Below are positions 1 to 5,763 of a DNA stretch of 12,601 nucleotides, piece by piece. The stretch comes from Candidatus Equimonas enterica (lineage in GTDB: Bacteria > Bacteroidota > Bacteroidia > Bacteroidales > Bacteroidaceae). The stretch lies in assembly GCA_018066225.1 (NCBI GenBank), contig JAGHRU010000195.1, forward strand, positions 1-12,601. The letters run 5' to 3'. How positions within the stretch are numbered: position 1 is the stretch's first letter; each line of letters begins with the position of its first letter. The notes under the pieces were generated by a model that had not been told where the DNA came from, searched no databases, and saw only the letters and a list, made by a program, of their open reading frames with translations. Position numbers and translations under genes: made by a program.

Positions 1-1287
1 CTTTTTCGCAATCTTGGTGGAGTGCTTGTAGCCGATGATGGGGTTGAGAGCGGTGACGATGCCGATGGAGTTCATGATGTACTCGCGGCAACGCTCCTCG
101 TTGGCGGTGATGCCATCTACGCAGTTCGCGTGGAGCGTATCGAAACCGTTCATCATGATTTCCGCGCTCACGAAGCAGCACTGTATCATCACGGGCTCCA
201 TAGCGTTGAGTTCCATTTGTGCAGCCCCGCCACTCATGGTGACGCAAACATCGTTGCCCATCACCTTGTAGCAAATCTGCGACATAACTTCGGGGATAAC
301 GGGATTGACCTTACCCGGCATGATGCTGGAACCCGGCTGACGCTCGGGCAGGTTGATTTCGCCAAGGCCACAACGGGGACCGGAAGCGAGCAGACGGAGG
401 TCGTTGGATATCTTGCTGGCCTTCACAGCGAGGCGTTTGAGGGCTGCGGAGTAGCCTACGAGGCAAGAGGTGTCGGAAGTTGCGCCCACGAGGTCGGCGG
501 CAAGCTTGATGTCCCAGCCCGTAAACTTGGCGAGCGCAGCGACACACTTCTCAGCATAGCCGGGCTCGGAGCAGATGCCCGTACCGATGGCCGTAGCACC
601 CATATTGACGGTGAGGAAGTCTTCGGCGGCGTGGTTGAGATGCGGGATTTCCTCTTCGAGGATAGAAGCGAAGCCGCCGAAGGTCTGACCAAGGGTCATG
701 GGCACAGCATCTTCGAGCTGTGTGCGGCCCATCTTCAATATGCCAGCGAACTCCTTGCTCTTGGCACGGAAACTCTGGATGAGGGCTTCGAGGTGCTTCA
801 AGAACTCGAGGTGGGTGAAGTAAAGGCCCAGATGAGCAGCACAGGGATAGGCGTCGTTGGTCGATTGCGAGCAGTTCACGTCATCATTGGGCCAGCAGTG
901 CTTGAAGTCGCCGAGCTCGTAGCCCAAAATCTGGAGGGCGCGATTGGCGATAACTTCATTGGCGCACATATTGGTGCTGGTGCCTGCGCCACCCTGTATC
1001 ATGTCGATAGGGAAGGCTTCAGCATGCTTGCCGTCGAGGATTTCACGGCAGGCAGCCATAATGCCGCGATAGACCTCATCGGTGATAACGCCGAGTTGGT
1101 GGTTGGCTTCTGCGGCACCCATCTTGGTCAAAGCAAGACCTTTGAGGTAGTTGGGGTACTCGTTGAGGTGGAAATGACTGATGTTGAAGTTCTCAAGACA
1201 GCGAACCGTCTGCACATCATAGAGTGCTTCTGCGGGAACTTCCTTCTCACCGAGCAGGTCGCTACCCATTCTAAAATTCTTTGCCAT
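1..1287 (-). CDS. aspA: Aspartate ammonia-lyase (aspartase), 3' end outside window
   Basis: Reversible deamination of L-aspartate to fumarate and ammonia; cytoplasmic, and in anaerobes it links amino-acid metabolism to the fumarate pool. The leftward frame is open for 429 codons without interruption and runs off the window edge; E. coli AspA has 478 residues, so roughly 40-50 C-terminal residues are missing. The family signatures are visible: GTSTNMCANEV near residue 100, SQSTNDAYP near 140, and the mobile serine loop GSSIMPGKVNPVIPE at about 319-333, where Ser320 corresponds to the catalytic serine. NPIIGYKHSTKIAKK closes the visible part. The NMCANEV and SIMPGKVNP forms, and the sequence following them, fit aspartase better than class II fumarase. 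The ATG at 1287 lies about 25 nt behind a TAnnTTTG promoter. It is the first gene left of the repeat-bearing spacer. Fumarase or argininosuccinate lyase are less likely alternatives. Confidence 0.93.
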   Translation of the reverse strand, partial: MAKNFRMGSDLLGEKEVPAEALYDVQTVRCLENFNISHFHLNEYPNYLKGLALTKMGAAEANHQLGVITDEVYRGIMAACREILDGKHAEAFPIDMIQGGAGTSTNMCANEVIANRALQILGYELGDFKHCWPNDDVNCSQSTNDAYPCAAHLGLYFTHLEFLKHLEALIQSFRAKSKEFAGILKMGRTQLEDAVPMTLGQTFGGFASILEEEIPHLNHAAEDFLTVNMGATAIGTGICSEPGYAEKCVAALAKFTGWDIKLAADLVGATSDTSCLVGYSAALKRLAVKASKISNDLRLLASGPRCGLGEINLPERQPGSSIMPGKVNPVIPEVMSQICYKVMGNDVCVTMSGGAAQMELNAMEPVMIQCCFVSAEIMMNGFDTLHANCVDGITANEERCREYIMNSIGIVTALNPIIGYKHSTKIAKK

Positions 1288-1315
1288 ACTATTATATTTA
1301 GGTTAATTTCGCATG

Positions 1316-1343
1316 CAAATTTACGAATAAAAAATCACACCAA
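1316..1343 (-). promoter_or_regulatory. Bacteroidales-type promoter of aspA
   Basis: On the minus strand TAAATTTG (1323-1316) matches the -7 consensus TAnnTTTG exactly. A TTGG at 1343-1340 lies 17 nt upstream, which is shorter than the usual 19-21 nt, so the -33 element is weak. The inferred transcription start near 1312 gives a leader of about 25 nt. Confidence 0.65.
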
Positions 1344-1438
1344 CGCGTTTCGTAGCAGTAAATCTTCCCCAATCGGCCAAATTTATTGATTTATCCCACG
1401 AAATACTATCGGGCAGCAGGAAAGCAAGCATTTCGCGC

Positions 1439-1514
1439 CTGCCCGGGTAGGAAAAACGGTCTGCCCGGATAGGAAAAACGGTCTGCCCAGACCATTCACA
1501 CGACAAGGGCAGAG
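1439..1514. repeat. 22-bp tandem repeat, left array (two full units plus flanking partial units)
   Basis: Two consecutive 22-bp units at 1439-1460 and 1461-1482 differ at one base, and the first 6 bp of a third follow (1483-1488). On the minus strand each unit starts with GGGCAGACCGTT. A further half-unit in the opposite orientation, CGACAAGGGCAGAG, stands at 1501-1514 and matches the last unit of the array at 12441-12520. The boundary copy forms the palindrome GGTCTGCCCAGACC (1480-1493). A 22-bp period is not a multiple of three, so this is unlikely to be a coding repeat. Confidence 0.85.
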
Positions 1515-1521
1515 AAGAAAA

Positions 1522-1567
1522 GGCGCACTCCGTCGCCCTTATAAATAAGCGGGCTTCGAAGTGCGCC
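1522..1567 (-). terminator. Intrinsic terminator of the leftward dehydratase gene
   Basis: GGCGCACT (1522-1529) pairs perfectly with AGTGCGCC (1560-1567), and the loop contains a second helix around TTATAAATAA. Read leftward, the hairpin starts 41 nt after the TAG of the dehydratase gene and is followed by TTTTCTTCTCT. The bases right of it (CATATCGGGG on the plus strand) hold no T-run, so termination is probably leftward only. Confidence 0.7.
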
Positions 1568-1607
1568 ATATCGGGGAAATACGATAAACCAGAGGCTATG
1601 CCGATGT

Positions 1608-3575
1608 CTATTTGTCGAGCACAGCGTACTTGCTGCTCGGGCTCTTGTACTCGGGCACGATTTGCTTCATATACGCCACAATCTCCATCTCGTCGCACGT
1701 TGCACTCTTGGCGTAGAGTTGCTCTTCGTGCGCCTTGATTTCGTCGTAGGGATATTCGCGGACATTTGCCACCATAATCATCGGATGCACCGTAGGCTTG
1801 GTGTTCTCCGTGGAGGCCAAAACCTCTTCATAGAGTTTCTCGCCCTCGCGCAGCCCTGTGAACTTGATTTCGATGTCCTTGCAGCCCGAGAGTTTTATCA
1901 TACGCTTGGCAAGGTCGAGGATACGCACAGGCTCGCCCATGTCGAAGACGAAGATTTCGCCACCATGCCCCATGACAGCGGCTTCGAGGACAAGGCGGCA
2001 GGCTTCGCTGATGAGCATAAAGAAGCGGATGATGTCGGGATGCGTGACGGTGATAGGGCCACCCTTACGGATTTGCTCCTTGAAGAGGGGGATGACACTG
2101 CCGTTGCTGCCCAAGACATTGCCAAAGCGCGTTGTGACGAACTGGCATGGCACGCTGTCCTCGGGACGGCCAGCGGCCTCATACTCCTCACGGAGTTTGC
2201 GATCGAGTGCTTGACAGTATATTTCGCAGATGCGCTTGCTGCAACCCATGACATTGGTAGGATTGACCGCCTTGTCGGTACTGATCATCACGAACTTGCG
2301 GGTGCCGTATTTCACGGCGAGGTCGGCGATGACGCGGGTACCGTATATATTGTTTTGCACAGCCTGCGTCGGATTGTCCTCCATCATGGGGACGTGCTTA
2401 TAGGCCGCCGCGTGGAACACATAAGCCGGGCGATAGGTCTCAAACAGATGCGCCATGTGTGCCTCGCTGGTGATGGAAGCCACGACGGTGTGTGCCTCCA
2501 CCTCGGGAAACTCTCGCGCAAGGAAGACGCGCAGGTCGTGCATCGGCGTTTCGGCCTGGTCGATGAGGACGAGAAGACGCGGACGGAAGGTGGCCACCTG
2601 TCGGACGATTTCGCTACCGATGCTACCGGCAGCACCTGTAATGAGGATGGACTGGCCGACCAAGATGTTGCTCACAGCCTGCATATCGATGTCAATCTTC
2701 TTGCGCGGCAAGAGGTCTTCCACTTCTATCTCGCGCAGCTCATGACGCGCCTCACTACCCTCTCTGATTTCACCGCGTCCGCTCTGCTGCTCCCACCACT
2801 TGGGCTGTGGCATCAACATGATGCGTATATCGGCTTCGATAAGCTGGTCGATGAGGGCATTCATCTCGCGGAAACGCTCCACGACGAGCGACGAGATGAG
2901 CAATACCTTCACCTCGTGCTTCTTCATCAAATCTACGAGATGGTCGTCCAGCGGATAGATACGCTGCCCCATCAACTCCTTGCCGATCATATCATTCTCG
3001 TCGGAGACGAAGCCTTTGAGCACAAGTTGGTGGTGCTCCTCATTGCGGATGATGCGCGCCAACTCCACACCTCCTTGGCGTACACCGAAGATGAAGGCAC
3101 CTCGCGCTTTGCTGTCCTTGGAATAGATTTCGTAGCACAATTTAACGATGATACGCGAAGCCCACATCAGCATCAAGGCGATGACAAAAAGCAACAAGTA
3201 GGCTTTATTGCCCATCACGCGGATGATGGTGGGCGGCACCTGCAACAGTTCTACGCCCCACGTCAGCACCATGCAGCACAACGTACCGCCTATCATGGCC
3301 TTGGCCAGACGGAAGAAATCGACGGTGGAGGAATAGCGCACCACACCATGATAGGTGCGGACGATGCGGAACCACGCAGCATAAACAAGGATGCAGAGCA
3401 CAATGCCTCTAATCAAAGCCCAAAAATTGGTTAGCACAACCGTACCGCCGTAGGCGAAATACACGGCGAGCAAAGCACTGATGCCCACGATTAAAGCATC
3501 CACAAGCAGAATGCTCCAATAAGGCATCGCATGCTTGGTGAAAAGGGCTTGGGTAATATGTTTTATTATTGTCAT
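1608..3575 (-). CDS. Membrane-anchored nucleotide-sugar 4,6-dehydratase, CapD/WbpM/FlaA1-like
   Basis: Probably a UDP-HexNAc 4,6-dehydratase (UDP-GlcNAc the usual substrate in WbpM-type enzymes) that makes the 4-keto-6-deoxy precursor of amino sugars for LPS, capsule or glycan. The 655-residue length matches full-length WbpM-type proteins. Four hydrophobic segments lie at about 20-41, 52-71, 92-112 and 124-145. A first Rossmann-like domain starts near 158 (GAFIFGVRQGG). The catalytic SDR domain has the NAD(P) loop TGAAGSIGSE (313-322), DQAE after beta 2, NNIYGT, and STDKAVNPTNVMGCSK (432-447). Met443 stands where most SDR enzymes have the catalytic tyrosine, with Lys447 in place; this SMK triad is known from WbpM. 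C-terminal GLREGEKLYEE is typical. No clear promoter precedes it, so it is probably read through from the PNGase gene 61 bp upstream. The exact sugar cannot be told from sequence. Confidence 0.92.
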   Translation of the reverse strand: MTIIKHITQALFTKHAMPYWSILLVDALIVGISALLAVYFAYGGTVVLTNFWALIRGIVLCILVYAAWFRIVRTYHGVVRYSSTVDFFRLAKAMIGGTLCCMVLTWGVELLQVPPTIIRVMGNKAYLLLFVIALMLMWASRIIVKLCYEIYSKDSKARGAFIFGVRQGGVELARIIRNEEHHQLVLKGFVSDENDMIGKELMGQRIYPLDDHLVDLMKKHEVKVLLISSLVVERFREMNALIDQLIEADIRIMLMPQPKWWEQQSGRGEIREGSEARHELREIEVEDLLPRKKIDIDMQAVSNILVGQSILITGAAGSIGSEIVRQVATFRPRLLVLIDQAETPMHDLRVFLAREFPEVEAHTVVASITSEAHMAHLFETYRPAYVFHAAAYKHVPMMEDNPTQAVQNNIYGTRVIADLAVKYGTRKFVMISTDKAVNPTNVMGCSKRICEIYCQALDRKLREEYEAAGRPEDSVPCQFVTTRFGNVLGSNGSVIPLFKEQIRKGGPITVTHPDIIRFFMLISEACRLVLEAAVMGHGGEIFVFDMGEPVRILDLAKRMIKLSGCKDIEIKFTGLREGEKLYEEVLASTENTKPTVHPMIMVANVREYPYDEIKAHEEQLYAKSATCDEMEIVAYMKQIVPEYKSPSSKYAVLDK

Positions 3576-3581
3576 AGATTG

Positions 3582-3603
3582 TTATTGCCTTTTCGGCTAA
3601 TAA
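3582..3603 (-). other. Small hairpin directly upstream of the dehydratase start codon
   Basis: TTATTGCC (3582-3589) pairs with GGC-AATAA (3595-3603, one bulged base), a stem of eight pairs ending six bases before the ATG at 3575. No T-run follows, so it is not a good terminator. It could affect translation or be an RNA processing site between the two cotranscribed genes; this is only inference. Confidence 0.35.
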
Positions 3604-3636
3604 GATTAAAGTATTCGGAGAAAACAGATTTTGCCG

Positions 3637-5343
3637 CTACGGCATAGGGAGATAGAGCAACGTGCCAGAGATGCACCAATAACTGTTGCTGCCACCCTCT
3701 GGCGCACCTTGCGGGATTTGCACACTCAGCGTATGCTGGCCAGCTTTGAGGTCACCCAGCGCGATGTACTCGGGGTTGGTCACCGTGCCGGGACACCAGT
3801 TGCTACGGCTATAATCGGAAGAGGTCTCACCGTTGGCGGCATCGCCAGAGCAAGGGTTATTGCTGCGGTATGTAGCACAGTCGTCACGCCATGGGATGAA
3901 AGCGGCCACCTTCTGCCCATCGAGCCATATTGTGTTGATTTTCTGGTTGAACTCGTCGCCACCGCCCCAGCCGCCATGGCCGCTCGTGAGATAGTAAAGC
4001 ACGGCATCGCGGACATCATGGTCGAGCGTAAAGGTCGTGGTGAGACTATCCGTAAGCATAAAGGTGGGATATTTCTGCCCAGCCTGCTCGGCATAGTTCA
4101 CGGTGTTGAAAAGCGGCATCGCTGCATACTGGCGTTCACCGCCCGTAGGGTAATAACTCAACGTGACGGAGAGGCGATGCCCCTTGGCATCCCAGTTGCC
4201 GACATACGCTCCGAGCCACACTTCGCCCTGGAGGCGCGAAGATAGCGACGTGACATCGGTCTTGTAGGTCACGCTGTCGGCCCATGTCACGCCGGGGATA
4301 CGATTGCGGTCATTGTAAGCGCGCACACCAAATCCCGTAAAGAAGCGTTGGAGTTCCAGAGGAGCAGCATAATCTGCCGTGGAAATCAGTCCCGGGTAGT
4401 CCTCACCGCCCATGTGCTGGGCAGGCACACTGCTCATGTCGCGCAGCATATCGAGAAACGACTGCTTGCGCTCGGTAGGTATCACAAACACCGACCCCAC
4501 ACGGTCGTAAGCATCGCCGTCGCTATACTGCGTGGTGGTGCAATACACGTTGTAGCCCAGAGAGCACTCGGGAAGCGTCACCTTGCGTAGCACGACCGTA
4601 CCACCGCCAGCGTGATAGATCTCGTCTGCCGTGACATCTGCGGGCAACTTCTCGCCCGTGAAAGCCACCCGTGCTTGGTCGAAGACGCGGACATCAAGGA
4701 CACCTGCACGATTGACGGCATAGCGGTATTCGTAGGCGTCCATCACCTCGCCACGGTCTGTGGGGATAATCTGGCGCGCCGCGGCAAGGGGATTGATAGC
4801 CGTGGCCTCCGTCACCATGTCGCCATTGCGCACCACGCGCAGCACGAGACCTTCGCAGAGCGCGATGTTGCTGGGAGAGGCATTGCAGGCGGGCAACTCA
4901 TGCGTCACCCACACGTCGTAGGTATTGCTGTTGTGCACAGCACGCAGATGCTGACATTGCAGCCCGAGGATACGCTCCGTCCCTTCGACCGCCCTCAAGC
5001 CGGCTCCCAAGGTAAAGGCTTCGGCCGTGGAGACTCTGCGCCCCGAAGGCAGCGTAGCCACATCATAGACCATCATCGTGCGGTAGTCGTAATAGGCCGC
5101 CATCTGCATGGCATTGTCGGCCCCCTCATCCGCCATTTCCGACGCTACAGTCTTGACTTCCACTTCATCACCCACCACGATAGCCGTAGTGCGATAAGGG
5201 GCTTGGTGACCTTTATAACTGTGGCCATAAACGATTTCGAGGCCGGGTGCCTTCAATAGTTTCTTGACACGCACTTGCGCCACCGCCATTTGACAAAATG
5301 CACATAGCAATGCCGCGAAAAAAGAATAGCGGATATACTTCAT
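3637..5343 (-). CDS. Secreted PNGase F-like peptide-N-glycosidase with N-terminal bowl-type domain (type II-like)
   Basis: PNGase F enzymes cut the amide bond between Asn and the innermost GlcNAc of N-glycoproteins, leaving Asp. This 568-aa protein begins with a signal peptide (KYIRY, hydrophobic core, likely cleavage AVA|Q at 22/23). Residues about 30-240 form an extra N-terminal domain, as in PNGase F-II; the two PNGase F jelly-roll domains follow (about 245-400 and 405-568). Aligned by hand to Elizabethkingia PNGase F, YDR (Asp280) matches catalytic Asp60, Glu464 in GGDEFNQKINTI matches Glu206, Trp384 matches Trp120, and NWCPG is conserved. Cys260-Cys268 fits the Cys51-Cys56 disulfide. The residue at the Glu118 position is Gly382, so activity may differ. 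I reject the ATG at 5382 because it lies inside the promoter; the ATG at 5343 begins the signal peptide. No type IX secretion C-terminal domain is visible. Confidence 0.85.
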   Translation of the reverse strand: MKYIRYSFFAALLCAFCQMAVAQVRVKKLLKAPGLEIVYGHSYKGHQAPYRTTAIVVGDEVEVKTVASEMADEGADNAMQMAAYYDYRTMMVYDVATLPSGRRVSTAEAFTLGAGLRAVEGTERILGLQCQHLRAVHNSNTYDVWVTHELPACNASPSNIALCEGLVLRVVRNGDMVTEATAINPLAAARQIIPTDRGEVMDAYEYRYAVNRAGVLDVRVFDQARVAFTGEKLPADVTADEIYHAGGGTVVLRKVTLPECSLGYNVYCTTTQYSDGDAYDRVGSVFVIPTERKQSFLDMLRDMSSVPAQHMGGEDYPGLISTADYAAPLELQRFFTGFGVRAYNDRNRIPGVTWADSVTYKTDVTSLSSRLQGEVWLGAYVGNWDAKGHRLSVTLSYYPTGGERQYAAMPLFNTVNYAEQAGQKYPTFMLTDSLTTTFTLDHDVRDAVLYYLTSGHGGWGGGDEFNQKINTIWLDGQKVAAFIPWRDDCATYRSNNPCSGDAANGETSSDYSRSNWCPGTVTNPEYIALGDLKAGQHTLSVQIPQGAPEGGSNSYWCISGTLLYLPMP

Positions 5344-5379
5344 AGAGAAAATAGAGTACAAAAGACAGAATATTCCCAG

Positions 5380-5410
5380 CAAAATTACAACTTTCCCGCC
5401 TCAAGGCAAA
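5380..5410 (-). promoter_or_regulatory. Promoter of the PNGase F-like gene
   Basis: On the minus strand TTTG (5410-5407), 19 nt, then TAATTTTG (5387-5380): both elements match the Bacteroides consensus. The inferred start near 5376 leaves a leader of about 33 nt before the ATG at 5343. This promoter decides the start codon, because an in-frame ATG at 5382 would overlap the -7 box. Confidence 0.8.
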
Positions 5411-5457
5411 GAGACACGGCGAATTTCTTACTTTTTCTGTACTTTTTCGCCAAAACA

Positions 5458-5489
5458 TTTGGTCATTCGGCAATAAAGTCCTAACTTTG
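5458..5489 (+). promoter_or_regulatory. Promoter of tRNA-Thr
   Basis: TTTG (5458-5461), 20 nt, TAACTTTG (5482-5489). The inferred start near 5493 lies about 30 nt before the mature tRNA. The -33 region sits in the block AAACATTTGGTCATT (5453-5467), which recurs exactly in front of tRNA-His. Confidence 0.85.
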
Positions 5490-5523
5490 CGCTCGATTTA
5501 CGACACCAAGGCGTAATATCACC

Positions 5524-5596
5524 GCCGAAATGGCTCAGTTGGTAGAGCATATCATTCGTAATGATAGGGTCGCGGGTTCGAGTCCCGCTTTCGGCT
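5524..5596 (+). tRNA. tRNA-Thr (anticodon CGU)
   Basis: Full cloverleaf: acceptor GCCGAAA (5524-5530) with TTTCGGC (5589-5595); D stem GCTC/GAGC; anticodon stem TATCA/TGATA with loop TTCGTAA, anticodon CGT at 5557-5559; T arm GCGGG-TTCGAGT-CCCGC; discriminator T. It reads ACG codons. CCA is not encoded. It is a single-gene transcript with its own promoter and terminator. Confidence 0.97.
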
Positions 5597-5599
5597 CAC

Positions 5600-5635
5600 A
5601 GAGAGGAAGCACACGCGCTTTCTCTCTATTTTTTT
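5600..5635 (+). terminator. Intrinsic terminator of tRNA-Thr
   Basis: AGAGAGGAAGC (5600-5610) pairs with GCTTTCTCTCT (5617-5627), 11 pairs including one G-T, followed by a run of seven T (5629-5635). It begins four bases after the tRNA. Confidence 0.92.
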
Positions 5636-5720
5636 GCCCTGTTGCGACCACTTTGCTGCCCAGTGAGCACTTCGCGCCAAGAAAAAGGCGGCGAACGCTG
5701 GCCGTTTGTAAATAAATGCG

Positions 5721-5728
5721 TAACTTCG
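5721..5728 (+). promoter_or_regulatory. Possible -7 element of the MscS-family gene
   Basis: TAACTTCG differs from TAnnTTTG at one base and is followed by C, as are the other -7 boxes here. It would start transcription near 5732 and give a 32-nt leader to the ATG at 5764, in line with neighbouring genes. No -33 element is seen at the right distance. Confidence 0.45.
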
Positions 5729-5763
5729 CAGCCGAAACATACTCTCACCATACTCCTTTCACC

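Noticed and set aside
22..1389. 455-codon rightward ORF opposite aspA
   Set aside because: The complementary strand encodes a complete aspartase signature over the whole interval; the rightward product has no recognisable motif and is a shadow frame.
1321..1698. 125-codon leftward ORF across the left repeat array
   Set aside because: It overlaps the end of the dehydratase gene in another frame and passes through the terminator and non-triplet repeats.
1662..3434. 590-codon rightward ORF opposite the dehydratase gene
   Set aside because: It is an antisense shadow of a clearly conserved CapD/WbpM-type protein, rich in His and Asp as usual for such frames, and has no promoter.
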